DNA of 64,000 nucleotides from positions 1-64,000 of the forward strand of contig JAJPKF010000019.1 in the NCBI GenBank assembly GCA_021323865.1, read 5' to 3'. Made by a program: the position numbers and the translations under genes. Of this stretch, positions 24,984 through 33,805 are shown in pieces; the first letter of the stretch is position 1; each line of letters opens with the position of its first letter. The notes beneath the pieces were generated by a model. It saw nothing but the letters and a program-made list of their open reading frames with translations. It did no database searches and was not told the DNA's origin. The stretch comes from Pseudomonadota bacterium. GTDB taxonomy: Bacteria; Chloroflexota; UBA5177; JAJPKF01.

Positions 24984-25366
24984 GAGGCTAGGCCCTTGTT
25001 CACCGCTTTCAGTAGCTCGTCGATCTCGAACGGTTTGTGTAGGTAGCCATAGGCGCCGATCGCCCGCGCCTTCTCGGGCGCGTGGCCGTCCCCCGTGATG
25101 ACCAAGATGGGCACGCTGACACCGCGGGAGTGGAGATCGTCGGCGACGGCCGAACCGCCGTGCACCGGCATGGTGAGATCCAGGAGCAGGAGATCGGGCA
25201 GCCCGACCCTCAGGGAGCTGATGGCATCGGCCGAGGTCGCCACACACCGGACGTTCAGCCCCTGGGACTCCAAGGCCCACTGAACAACGTACCGAACCCC
25301 GGCGTCATCGTCGGCGACCAGCACTGAGGCCGGTCTGAACGTCGGAGATCCTCCTGGAGAAATCAT
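24980..25366 (-). CDS. Single-domain response regulator (CheY-like)
   Basis: 128 residues: acidic pocket VADDDAG near the N-terminus, phospho-acceptor Asp in LLLLDLTMPVHGG, switch Thr in ILVITGD and the conserved Lys in YGYLHKPFE. There is no output domain, so it must act by protein contact or as a phosphate relay. Its ATG overlaps the stop of the upstream histidine kinase by 4 nt, so the pair is translationally coupled and almost certainly works together. Confidence 0.9.
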   Translation of the reverse strand: MISPGGSPTFRPASVLVADDDAGVRYVVQWALESQGLNVRCVATSADAISSLRVGLPDLLLLDLTMPVHGGSAVADDLHSRGVSVPILVITGDGHAPEKARAIGAYGYLHKPFEIDELLKAVNKGLAS

Positions 25367-27534
25367 GTGCGCATCTCCGTCCTTGGAGCCCTGAGAGGGA
25401 GTCGGAGTGTGAAGGTCGAACCTTCGCCCTCCTTACTTGTAACGGAAATCGTCCCCCCGTGTTGCTCGACGATCTGTCGAGAACCGGCAAGTCCTATGCC
25501 GGTACCGGCAATTCTGCCGGCGACGTTGTGGCCGCGATGAAACTGTTCGAAGACGAAGGGCAGGTCCGATTGGGGGATTCCTACGCCCCGATCCGTAAAG
25601 GAAACGACGGCCTCATTGGTCTCGCCGCCCGTCTCGGCGACCCGAACAACTACCTCCGCACCGTCGGGGCTGAACTTCACGGCATTGGAAAGCAGGTTGG
25701 CGAAGACGCGTTCCAGACGGAGCGGATCCCATTCCCCACGGAGCGAATCCACTTCCGAAAACACGGTCACCGAAACGGTCTCCTGGGCGGCAAGCTGCTC
25801 ATCCACGGCCTGGCGTAGGAGCTCTACCAGGTCGGTTGAGGCCGGCTCGATCGCGATGGGCCGTCCCATCTGAATGCGGCTCACGTCGAGCATCTCATTA
25901 ATGGCTCGGGACATACGGGAGGCGGTCTCGTCGATGCGTCGCAGACCGTCCTTGAAAGAATTGGCATCGACAGCGCCAGGCCTGCCGGCATGCATCATGA
26001 GCATTTGAGCCACGCCCTTTATGAGGGTGAGCGGATTCTTGAGGTCATGCGAGGCCGAGAGAAGGAAATCGTCCTTTTGACGGTCAAACTCAAACCGAGC
26101 GGTGATGTCCCGGGAGACGGCGACCGCGCCCAGGACCCTGCCCTCCGGTGATTTCACGGCCGCCGCCGAAGTGGCGAGTACCACCACGCTGCCGTCCTTC
26201 CGGCGGATCTTCCAAATCAGCCCCTCCACCGGCTCCCCGTGGAGCGCAAGCACGGTGGGAAGACGGTCGACCGGATACGGTTTGTCTTCGGGGGTGAGAA
26301 TCTCGACGTCGGCAGGCATGGAGCCGACGGATGAGCCGATTGGAATCGGCCCAAAGAGCCGGGCGACCGATTCGTTCACGAAGGTGACTCTGGCCTCGGC
26401 ATCGGTAATGAGCACGGCATCCGACATTTGCGCCAGGACTGTCTGCAGCTCCGTGGCCGCACGGGTGGCCTGCCGGTAGAGGTGCGCGTTGTCCACGGCG
26501 ATGGCTGCGCGATTGGCGAGATCCTCCGCCAGGGTCAGCTGCTGCTCGTCGAACCGGCGGCCGGACTCTGCCGAGACCAGGTTGATGGCGCCCAGGGTGC
26601 GCCCCCTGGCCTTGATCGGTACGCTCATCGACGAGCGAAGACCCAGGTCGCGCAGAATCGCAAGAAGCTCCGGGTCAGGCGAAACGGCTTCCAGCAGCTC
26701 GTCGGGAATGTCGGCCATGAGCTCCGGCCGTCCCGTTCGTATGACCAGCGCAGTCCCATGTTCCGCGTTCGGATCGGGTGGGTAGCGTCGGCCGAGCTCA
26801 TGAGCCATCGCCACCTTTTCGGGATCGACGTGTGCGACCGCCAGCGTGCGGATCGAACCGTCCGGAGTCACCATTTCCACCGAGCACCAATCGGCGATCC
26901 GCGGCACGGCGAGGCGGGCCAGATGAGAGAGCGTCTCGTCATAATCCAGGGAGCCGGCCAAAACCGCACTTGCCTCGGCTAAGAACTGAAGCGCATCGTT
27001 GGCCCGCTCTTGCTGAGTGACGTCGCGGAACTGAAGCACGGCGAGCGTCTCCCCCGTTGCGTCATCACGGATGGTGCTCGTAAACAACTGCGTCCACCGC
27101 TCCTCGCCGGCCCGCTTGTCTCGGTAGCGGATCCGGAATGGGCCCGCCGTCCCTCCGGTGCGGAGCACACGCCGACCGGGAAGCTCATCGACCGGTAGGG
27201 GCCGCCCCGTATCGTCGAGGACTTCGAACCGGTTCCAGATGTCTTCCGGTCGCGAGGCCCGGAGGGCGGCCGGCGAGTCAAACCCCATCATGTGGGCAGC
27301 GACCGCGTTGCCATACACCATCCGACCGTCTTCTCCCAGCACGACAATGGCGTCCGAGAGCTGTTCGAAGATGACCGTGAGCATAGACGGTCTCAGGTCG
27401 GATTGGGGGGATGAACGTTCTGTAGCCGTCATTCCACGTGGACCTTGGCGGAGCATCTGCGTACTCGTCGCCGGCGGCTCGGCATCATCGGTCTCGCCGC
27501 GATTATGGCTGGGTCGGCTTTCTTGGGTCCTCAA
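25363..27534 (-). CDS. PAS-GAF-PAS sensor histidine kinase
   Basis: Up to 723 residues from the TTG at 27534; an ATG at 27432 (35 codons in) is equally plausible. Order: PAS (about 55-165, FEQLSDAIVVLGEDGRMVYGN), GAF (about 185-345), second PAS (about 355-480), HisKA with the phospho-His near 495 in ASHDLKNPLTLIKG, and HATPase_c with NLLSNAVKFSPDG, DRGVGIP and GTGIGLAGSRQI. No membrane helices: it is a soluble sensor, probably of redox, gas or small ligands. Coupled to the single-domain receiver. Confidence 0.92.
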   Translation of the reverse strand: MRTQESRPSHNRGETDDAEPPATSTQMLRQGPRGMTATERSSPQSDLRPSMLTVIFEQLSDAIVVLGEDGRMVYGNAVAAHMMGFDSPAALRASRPEDIWNRFEVLDDTGRPLPVDELPGRRVLRTGGTAGPFRIRYRDKRAGEERWTQLFTSTIRDDATGETLAVLQFRDVTQQERANDALQFLAEASAVLAGSLDYDETLSHLARLAVPRIADWCSVEMVTPDGSIRTLAVAHVDPEKVAMAHELGRRYPPDPNAEHGTALVIRTGRPELMADIPDELLEAVSPDPELLAILRDLGLRSSMSVPIKARGRTLGAINLVSAESGRRFDEQQLTLAEDLANRAAIAVDNAHLYRQATRAATELQTVLAQMSDAVLITDAEARVTFVNESVARLFGPIPIGSSVGSMPADVEILTPEDKPYPVDRLPTVLALHGEPVEGLIWKIRRKDGSVVVLATSAAAVKSPEGRVLGAVAVSRDITARFEFDRQKDDFLLSASHDLKNPLTLIKGVAQMLMMHAGRPGAVDANSFKDGLRRIDETASRMSRAINEMLDVSRIQMGRPIAIEPASTDLVELLRQAVDEQLAAQETVSVTVFSEVDSLRGEWDPLRLERVFANLLSNAVKFSPDGAEVVVRVAETGGETNEAVVSFTDRGVGIPQSDLPFVFEQFHRGHNVAGRIAGTGIGLAGSRQIVEQHGGTISVTSKEGEGSTFTLRLPLRAPRTEMRT

Positions 27535-27690
27535 CTATGATCGCTGCCGCTCGGATGCGTTGCCCGCCCGACCCGCCAAGTTTGAGACATTCTAAACGAT
27601 TTACGGAATTGAACCGCTCTTGACGGCGCCTCTGGTGCCGGCTCGGTATGCTTCTTGCGGCGGCCCATTCATCTCAGAGAGGGGGCGGTT

Positions 27691-28131
27691 GTGAGCGAAG
27701 AGAGCCCGCAACAGGCTCGTCGATATGGCACGACTACGGATAGATCGGGCTACGGCAACGACCTTGCGGCCGGTCCAGTGCTCCAATATGGCCTGGACGA
27801 AACCGTCCAGTCACTGCGCGGCAGACCTCAGTACCAGAACGGCGATCAGACGGGAGCTACGCTTCTCAAGGAACCGGATCTGCGCGTCGTCCTCATTGCT
27901 CTCAAGGCGGGAGCCGGCATCCGGGAACACGATGCTTCAGGACCCATATCTGTCCAGACGCTGAGCGGCAGAGTTGTCGTAGAGATCGGTGGCGATCGGA
28001 GAGAGCTGGGCGCCGGTCAGCTACTGATGCTCGAGCCGGGAATCGAGCATAGCCTTGAGGCATTGGACGAGAGCGCCATCCTGCTCACCATCGGCCGTAC
28101 GCGGTACGAGGTGGAATCAAAGGCGGGCTGA
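27691..28131 (+). CDS. Cupin-domain protein
   Basis: 146 residues from the GTG at 27691, preceded by GAGAGGGGG. A single cupin barrel occupies about 60-140: REHDASGPISVQTLSGRVVVEIGG corresponds to motif 1 and LMLEPGIEHSLEALDESAILLTI to motif 2. Motif 1 lacks the usual second His (H-x-H), keeping one His and a Glu, so metal binding may be weak or absent. The first 55 residues are polar. Substrate unknown. The 3' end nearly abuts the convergent dehydrogenase gene. Confidence 0.8.
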   Translation: MSEESPQQARRYGTTTDRSGYGNDLAAGPVLQYGLDETVQSLRGRPQYQNGDQTGATLLKEPDLRVVLIALKAGAGIREHDASGPISVQTLSGRVVVEIGGDRRELGAGQLLMLEPGIEHSLEALDESAILLTIGRTRYEVESKAG

Positions 28132-28135
28132 CCGC

Positions 28136-30991
28136 CTAGCCGGCGCGTTGCAGGACGTCGGCCAAATGCAGTGCGTCGCGTCCCGCGAGCTGCCTGATTT
28201 GCTCGCGGCAGCTGAATCCGTCCGCCACCACGAGAACATCGGATCCTGCGCTCTGCAAAGCCGGCAGCAACGCGCGGCGGGCACAAGCAACGGACACCTC
28301 GTAATGATCCGCTTCAAAGCCAAAGGCGCCGGCCATGCCGCAGCAGCCCGCGTCCAGCACTTGGACATCAAGCCCGAGCTTCGCTAGGAGGCTCGCCTCC
28401 CCGTCGATTCCGCCGAGTAGCGTCTGATGGCAATGGCCCTGAATGAGAGCTCGGCCCGTGAGATGTCCCCAGCTCTTTCCGGTTCCCTTATCGAGGAACT
28501 CTCCGAGGAGATGGGTCGATGCCGCCAGCTGCGCCGCGTCCGGATCGTCCGGGAAGAGATTCAGCAGCTCGTCGCGAAAGACTGATGCGCAGCTCGGCTC
28601 CAAGACGACGATTGGCGTCTCGGCTCGGATTTCGGTACGCAGCTCGTCGAGAATCCTCCGAAGCAAGTGCTTTGCGAGCGAGAGCATTCCGAAGTCATAG
28701 AGCGGGCGGCCGCAGCACAATGGTGACCTGGGAATGCTGACTGCGAAGCCGGCTCGCTCGAGAACGGAGACCGCGGCCCGGGCTGTTTCCGGGTGGAAGT
28801 GGTTGTTGAACGTGTCGGGCCAGAGGAGAACCCGAGGCCGATCCGATCGGTTCTGGACGGGTCGAAACGTCTGACGGAAGGTTTGTGCGGCGAACCTCGG
28901 CATTGAGCGGGCGGGTGCGATCCCTGCCGAAGCCTTTATCAACGTCGATGTCGGGGCCGCTTCCGCGAGTCGATTTACGGTACGCGGCGACAGTGACGCC
29001 AAGCGCGCCCACCAGTGGATGAGCCCCATCGCGTATGCCGATCGGGGTCGGATGCGACGCCGGTAGTAATGGGCGAGAAACTCAGCCTTGTAGCTGGCCA
29101 TGTCGACCCCGACCGGGCACTCTGTCTTGCAGGCTTTGCAGGCAAGACACAAGTCGAGCGCCTCCCGGACTGCCTCACTTCGCCAGCCGTCTCTGACGTG
29201 GTCGCCGCGCAGCATCTCGAAGAGCAGTCGTGCCCGGCCGCGGGTGCTGTGCTCCTCCTCGTGGGTGGCCATGTAGCTCGGACACATGACGCCTCCCTCA
29301 TGGCGACGGCACTTGCCCACACCCACACAGCGAAGGGTGGCATTGGCGAAGCTGTTGGCGTCGTTCCGGAAGGAGAAGTAGGTCTTCACCGGAGCGGGAT
29401 GATACGCCGTGCCCAGGCGCAGATCCGCCGTGGGCGGGTTCGCATCCACCACCTTTCCCGGGTTCATCTTGCCGTCCGGGTCCCAGATACGCTTGAACTC
29501 GCCAAACGCACGGACCAGGCTCTCGCCATACATCATCTCGAGCAGGTCGCCATGAGATTGGCCGTCACCATGTTCTCCCGAGATGGAACCGCCATAGCTG
29601 ACGACCAGTTTCGTGGCCTCCTGGACGAATGCGCGGAAGCGCGCGATTCCAGGCGCCGAGGTCAGGTCGAAGTTGTAGCGAACGTGTAGGCAGCCCTCCC
29701 CAAAGTGCCCGTAAAACGCCCCATCGTAGTCATAGTGGTCCATCAGCTTCTGGAGGTCTCGCAGATAGCCGCCCATTCGATGGGGAGCAACGGCCGAGTC
29801 ATCCCAACCGGGCCACCGCTCGAGTTTTCCAGGGATGACCGCGGTCGCGCCAAGCGCCGACTCACGCACTTCCCAAAGCCGCGTGGCCTCGGTGCGGTCC
29901 CGGCACACGCGACCCTCGGTGGCACCAAGTCTTCGGCTCAGACGAAGGAGCCTCTCCGCAGATTGCCGGGCCTCGGGCTCGCTGTCGGCCCCGAACTCGA
30001 CCAACAACCACCCGCCACCTGCCGGCAGCAGCTCAATCTCGGAGAGATGCAGCTTCCGAACCTTCATGTCGGAGATCATTCGATCGTCCATGCCCTCCAG
30101 ACCAATGGGCGACAGCTCGAGAATGTCGGGAACGGCATCGGCCGCGTCGAAGACCGAGTGGAATCCGATCACCGTGAGCGCCCGAGCCGGGGGACTGTGA
30201 GTCAGACGAACGCCCGCTTCGAGCACGACCATACAGGTGCCCTCGGTACCCACCAGGGCCCCGGCCGGGTTGAAGCGCTCGGGGAGCAGGTGGGGGAGAT
30301 CATAGCCGGAAACGCGGCGGGGAATGTCCGGGAACCGGGCTCGAATTTCGGCCTCGTACCGTGATGCCAGATCCCGCAGCCTCTGTACGATCTGAGCCAC
30401 ACGAGTCTCGTTCTGCGAAGCAATGCTTCCATTCGCGTCCACACGGAGACGGGTTCCTTGGTAGGTGAGGATGTCGAGCCACTCGACGTTGGCGTCGGTC
30501 TTCCCGGCCATCAGAGAGTGAACACCGCAGGAATTGTTTCCGATCATGCCGCCCAGGGTGCAGCGGTTATGGGTGGCCGGGTCGGGGCCGAACGTCAGGC
30601 CGTGGGTCTCGGCGGAGTCGCGGAGATGATCCAGAACGATGCCCGGTTCGATTCGGGCGGTCCGACGATCCGGGTCAAGCTCGATCAGCCTGTTCACATA
30701 CTTCGACAGATCCAAGACCACGGCGACATTACAGGTCTGGCCGGACAGGCTGGTGCCGCCACCCCTCGGCAGGACGGGAACTGAATGGGCGTGGCAGACG
30801 GATACGGCAGCCTCGACGTCGTCTTTCGTGCGGGGAATGACGACACCGATGGGGATCTGCCGATAGTTGGAGGCGTCGGTGGAGTAGAGTCCCCGGGCAG
30901 CCACATCGAAGCGCACTTCGCCAGTTACGCGACGGCGAAGCTCGGCCTCCAGCTGTCTTGCATCATCCGGATCATCGGCGGGGGAAATCAT
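28136..30991 (-). CDS. FAD-linked dehydrogenase fused to Fe-S/CCG module (GlcD-GlpC type)
   Basis: 951 residues. The N-terminal PCMH-type FAD domain has VLPRGGGTSLSGQT and NRCTLGGMIGNNSCG; FAD-oxidase C-terminal domain follows to about 520 with HFGEGCLHVRYNFDL and GEHGDGQ. Then a ferredoxin-like pair of clusters (CVGVGKCRRHEGGVMCPS and CLACKACKTECP) and two CCG-type motifs (LCCGRP, GCCGMAG). This architecture oxidises D-2-hydroxy acids such as D-lactate or glycolate and passes electrons to a quinone or cytochrome. The fusion of both parts in one chain is well known in soil bacteria. The start at 30991 is an ATG. Confidence 0.92.
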   Translation of the reverse strand: MISPADDPDDARQLEAELRRRVTGEVRFDVAARGLYSTDASNYRQIPIGVVIPRTKDDVEAAVSVCHAHSVPVLPRGGGTSLSGQTCNVAVVLDLSKYVNRLIELDPDRRTARIEPGIVLDHLRDSAETHGLTFGPDPATHNRCTLGGMIGNNSCGVHSLMAGKTDANVEWLDILTYQGTRLRVDANGSIASQNETRVAQIVQRLRDLASRYEAEIRARFPDIPRRVSGYDLPHLLPERFNPAGALVGTEGTCMVVLEAGVRLTHSPPARALTVIGFHSVFDAADAVPDILELSPIGLEGMDDRMISDMKVRKLHLSEIELLPAGGGWLLVEFGADSEPEARQSAERLLRLSRRLGATEGRVCRDRTEATRLWEVRESALGATAVIPGKLERWPGWDDSAVAPHRMGGYLRDLQKLMDHYDYDGAFYGHFGEGCLHVRYNFDLTSAPGIARFRAFVQEATKLVVSYGGSISGEHGDGQSHGDLLEMMYGESLVRAFGEFKRIWDPDGKMNPGKVVDANPPTADLRLGTAYHPAPVKTYFSFRNDANSFANATLRCVGVGKCRRHEGGVMCPSYMATHEEEHSTRGRARLLFEMLRGDHVRDGWRSEAVREALDLCLACKACKTECPVGVDMASYKAEFLAHYYRRRIRPRSAYAMGLIHWWARLASLSPRTVNRLAEAAPTSTLIKASAGIAPARSMPRFAAQTFRQTFRPVQNRSDRPRVLLWPDTFNNHFHPETARAAVSVLERAGFAVSIPRSPLCCGRPLYDFGMLSLAKHLLRRILDELRTEIRAETPIVVLEPSCASVFRDELLNLFPDDPDAAQLAASTHLLGEFLDKGTGKSWGHLTGRALIQGHCHQTLLGGIDGEASLLAKLGLDVQVLDAGCCGMAGAFGFEADHYEVSVACARRALLPALQSAGSDVLVVADGFSCREQIRQLAGRDALHLADVLQRAG

Positions 30992-31060
30992 GGAAAGCGA
31001 ACGAGCCGGAGTGCGTAGGATGATAAGGTCAGATCAGCGAGAGAGGACCCGGCGAGGCGA

Positions 31061-31498
31061 GTGAGAGGCACCAATTCCAAGATAGTGGGTGTGCTGACGG
31101 CCGCCGTTTTCCTGGGCGGCTGCTCCCTGTTTGGCGGAACGAACGAGTCGGGCAAGATTCAATTTGGCCAAGGGTTCCAGCGAGTATCGGCCCACGCCAT
31201 CAATGTGGTCCATCCTCAGACGGTGTTTCATAAAGGCCAGTTCATCGGTTGGGTGGCCCATCTGAAAAAGCCGGCAGATGCGACGTCGATCACGCTCACG
31301 ATCCTCTCCTCAGGCCGGCATCCGTCGACGCTCGTCACGGAAAGCGTACCGGTCAATCCCCACTGGAACGAGCTTGCGCATTCTCAGCCCGTGCGCTGGC
31401 TGGAAGCCCTCCATCTCCGGGCCCCCGGATCATATGTGCTCCGGTACGCGCGGGGACACATGGTCTTGGCGGAAGGAAGCTTCCGACTGACCGGATAG
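31061..31498 (+). CDS. Small lipoprotein of unknown function
   Basis: 145 residues from a GTG. A lipobox ends in FLGGC at about residue 21, so the mature protein should be lipid-anchored to the outer face of the cytoplasmic membrane. The body is a predicted beta sandwich (FIGWVAHLKKPADATSITL, then SYVLRYARGHMVLAEGSF), like an Ig-type fold. No family recognised. It is convergent with the YggT-like gene. Confidence 0.65.
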   Translation: MRGTNSKIVGVLTAAVFLGGCSLFGGTNESGKIQFGQGFQRVSAHAINVVHPQTVFHKGQFIGWVAHLKKPADATSITLTILSSGRHPSTLVTESVPVNPHWNELAHSQPVRWLEALHLRAPGSYVLRYARGHMVLAEGSFRLTG

Positions 31499-31501
31499 GA
31501 C

Positions 31502-31525
31502 CGCCGACAGGCGATTTAGTCGGCG
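31502..31525. terminator. Hairpin at convergent gene ends
   Basis: CGCCGAC (31502-31508) pairs with GTCGGCG (31519-31525) across a 10-nt loop, overlapping the last codons of the minus-strand gene. No T-run. It may serve both convergent transcripts. Confidence 0.35.
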
Positions 31526-32043
31526 CCCGACTCCTGGAGCGGGTGACTGATCTGCAAGTCAGAAGCCAACGCCAAATCGGTCATGCGGCTCCGAAGAGCC
31601 GGTCCCGGAACCGACAGGCCGGCGGCCGCCGCGACGCGTTGCCGGCGCAGCGGTATCCGTTCCATATCCCAGGCGATGCGGTCCTCAATGGCCTCTTGGG
31701 CCGGCTTCAGGGCCGCGATGGCCGCATCTGCGATCTTGGTGATGGCCAAGACGCCGAAAGAGATCACCACGATGCCCAAAACGGCGGCAATGTCGAAGAC
31801 ATGCGGCAATCCGTTCAGGGGCATGGACATGCCTGCTGCGTGACCAAATGGGCTGACCACCGGTGAGGTGATCTGGTAGACCGTCCCGGCAAATGTTGTC
31901 GGGGCGGCTCCGTTCTCACCGACCCCGAACCGGAGCATGACCCCGATGCGAAGCAGGAGACCCATCGCCGTCACGAACGTCAGGGCCCAAAGCAGCCGCG
32001 ATCCCCAGCGGACAGCGCCGTTCACGATACGCCATATTCCCAT
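31516..32043 (-). CDS. Membrane protein with YggT-like segment
   Basis: About 175 residues from the ATG at 32043; an in-frame GTG at 32088 is an alternative. The first helix RLLWALTFVTAMGLLLRIGVM is followed by TVYQITSPVVSPFG, which matches the YggT hallmark (R-x2-L...VYQLTDP...PFR). A second helix (FDIAAVLGIVVISFGVLAI) follows, then a long basic cytoplasmic tail. YggT proteins are linked to osmotic and envelope functions, but with no defined activity. A true yggT lies at 39535-39813, so this is a divergent relative. Confidence 0.6.
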   Translation of the reverse strand: MGIWRIVNGAVRWGSRLLWALTFVTAMGLLLRIGVMLRFGVGENGAAPTTFAGTVYQITSPVVSPFGHAAGMSMPLNGLPHVFDIAAVLGIVVISFGVLAITKIADAAIAALKPAQEAIEDRIAWDMERIPLRRQRVAAAAGLSVPGPALRSRMTDLALASDLQISHPLQESGAD

Positions 32044-32136
32044 TGGCAGGCAGAGATTCACCCGGCCCGCAATCCCCAAAAGTGCCACATCGCATTATGC
32101 CGTATGAACCGTTGGAAGGAGATGTATCGCGGGGGT

Positions 32137-32234
32137 CCGCCGCCCTGGCGGCCCGAAGGCCGAACCGGATTGCCGACCTCGGTCACGACACTCCCTTCGG
32201 CAACCGGAGGGGCTCCACACGAGCGGGTTCGGCC
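32137..32234. repeat. Nested inverted-repeat structure between two minus-strand genes
   Basis: An outer 9-bp stem pairs GGCCGAACC (32158-32166) with GGTTCGGCC (32226-32234). Inside, TTGCCGA (32170-32176) pairs with TCGGCAA (32197-32203), extended by CCGG on each side across one unpaired A. A small extra hairpin CCGCC-GCCCT-GGCGG lies at 32137-32151. No T-run follows, so it is not a classic terminator. Confidence 0.5.
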
Positions 32235-32244
32235 CCCAAGCTGC

Positions 32245-33675
32245 TTAGGGCTGCTTGGCCGGCAGGTAGTTCAGCGGGTTGACGAACTGACCGTTGAGCC
32301 GCACCTCGAAATGTAGGTGTGGCCCGGTCGTGTTTCCGGTCAGTCCTTCGTAGCCGATCGTCTGCCCACCCGCGACCACGCTTCCGACATGGACCTTAAG
32401 GCCCAGGGAGTCATCCATATGGGCGTAGAGGGTAGCGAGATGCGCGGTGTGCATGACGATGACACACAAGCCGTAGCCGATGTGTGGATGCCCAGGATAC
32501 ATGAACCCCGCGAAGATGACGCGACCGGCGGCAGCTGCGTGGATGGGCGACTGGAATGGGGCCGCAATGTCAATCCCGGTGTGGAAGTGCGGATAGTAGA
32601 CGCCGTGATAAGTCAGTGGCGGCTCAAACGCGTAGGGACTGGGGCCGAAGCCTTGCGTGATGATGCCGGTGAGCGGCCACATGAGGATGCCTGGCGGACC
32701 GCCGATGTTGGGGTACTTCCCGGTCTGCTCGCCGATGATGATGGCGACGCGCTCGGCGGCCTGTTGGTTCTGGGTCAGCAGCTGAGCGGCCGTCTGCTCC
32801 GATTTACCGAGAGCTGCCAGCTGCTGCTGCTGTTGGGCCGCCAGGCTGGCGATGCTGGCCTCCTGTCGGCGGATGTCGGCCTGCCGCAGCTCGGTGAGTC
32901 GCTGCGCCTGCAGCAAGAGCTCGTCCTCGTGCTGCGTGGCGGCGACCACGAGTCGCAACTGTATGGCCTCTTGCTCCTGGAGCCCCTTCAGCTCGCGCAT
33001 CTTGTTCAGATACACCAGCGCGATTCGATAGACCTGCTCGCGCTGGCGCCGTGCGAGCTGCAGGATGGCCGTGTCTCGATCGCCTATCTCGGCGATGAAA
33101 CTCTGCTGCTTCAGGAGGTCGGTCAAGCTATGAGCCTCGAGAACCGCCTCAAGTGGAGAGACCTGGCTCATCTCGTACATCTGCACGAGAGCCGCCTTGA
33201 CGTTGCCAAGTTCACGTCGAATCTTGGCCTTGAGCAGGCGAAGCTGCCGGAGAAGTCCGGCGGCTTGGTGGTGAACGGCGGCATATTGGGCCTGGGTTGC
33301 GCTGAGCTGAGCGCGAACCTGGGACACCCTGGCTTCATCAGCGTCGATTGCCGTCACGAGCCTGATGTGCTCCTCAGCCGCTCGCTGCTGTTCGGATTGC
33401 AGCCGGTTTCGCTGCCAGCTCAGCTTGCCTTTGGTGGAGACGAGCTGCTGCTGGAGAACGTAATTCTGGTGCTGCTCACTCTTGAGGCGCTGCTCCCAGT
33501 AGTGGCGCCGGGCCAAGATGCGCTGGAGGTGTCTCTGTTCCGGTGACAGCGATTGCGCTCGAGACACCGGCTGCGCTTCGACGAACCAGATGGATGTCGA
33601 CAGGAGGAGCGCGCCGGCAATCAAGGCTCGCAGAATGCCCATAGGCCTCCTGCCGAACGGCATGGTGCGACGCAT
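32245..33675 (-). CDS. Secreted M23 peptidase with long coiled coil (EnvC/NlpD-like)
   Basis: 476 residues from the ATG at 33675 (AGGA seven bases upstream); a GTG at 33696 is an alternative. Signal peptide about 10-36. Residues about 40-290 are coiled coil rich in Gln, Leu and Arg, including a QQQQQ run. The C-terminal LytM/M23 domain has the zinc motifs HTGID (H-x3-D) and HLHFEV (H-x-H), plus HIGYGLCVIVMH, so it looks catalytically active rather than a degenerate activator. It should cut peptidoglycan cross-bridges or regulate amidases during division. Confidence 0.9.
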   Translation of the reverse strand: MRRTMPFGRRPMGILRALIAGALLLSTSIWFVEAQPVSRAQSLSPEQRHLQRILARRHYWEQRLKSEQHQNYVLQQQLVSTKGKLSWQRNRLQSEQQRAAEEHIRLVTAIDADEARVSQVRAQLSATQAQYAAVHHQAAGLLRQLRLLKAKIRRELGNVKAALVQMYEMSQVSPLEAVLEAHSLTDLLKQQSFIAEIGDRDTAILQLARRQREQVYRIALVYLNKMRELKGLQEQEAIQLRLVVAATQHEDELLLQAQRLTELRQADIRRQEASIASLAAQQQQQLAALGKSEQTAAQLLTQNQQAAERVAIIIGEQTGKYPNIGGPPGILMWPLTGIITQGFGPSPYAFEPPLTYHGVYYPHFHTGIDIAAPFQSPIHAAAAGRVIFAGFMYPGHPHIGYGLCVIVMHTAHLATLYAHMDDSLGLKVHVGSVVAGGQTIGYEGLTGNTTGPHLHFEVRLNGQFVNPLNYLPAKQP

Positions 33676-33805
33676 ACGCTTGTCCTGAACGGTCACGGCT
33701 AACCATGCGATGGGAAGGATGTCCCATTGGCGGCGACCTACACTGGGGCGGCCCGTCCTGTCCCGGGGTTCTGCAGCTCGTCGGGGACGGTCGAGGGGGT
33801 GAGAT

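Noticed and set aside
32317..33546. Plus-strand open frame (409 codons) over the M23 peptidase gene
   Set aside because: The opposite strand encodes a catalytic M23 domain and coiled coil; the repeated Leu/Gln pattern is the mirror of the coiled coil.
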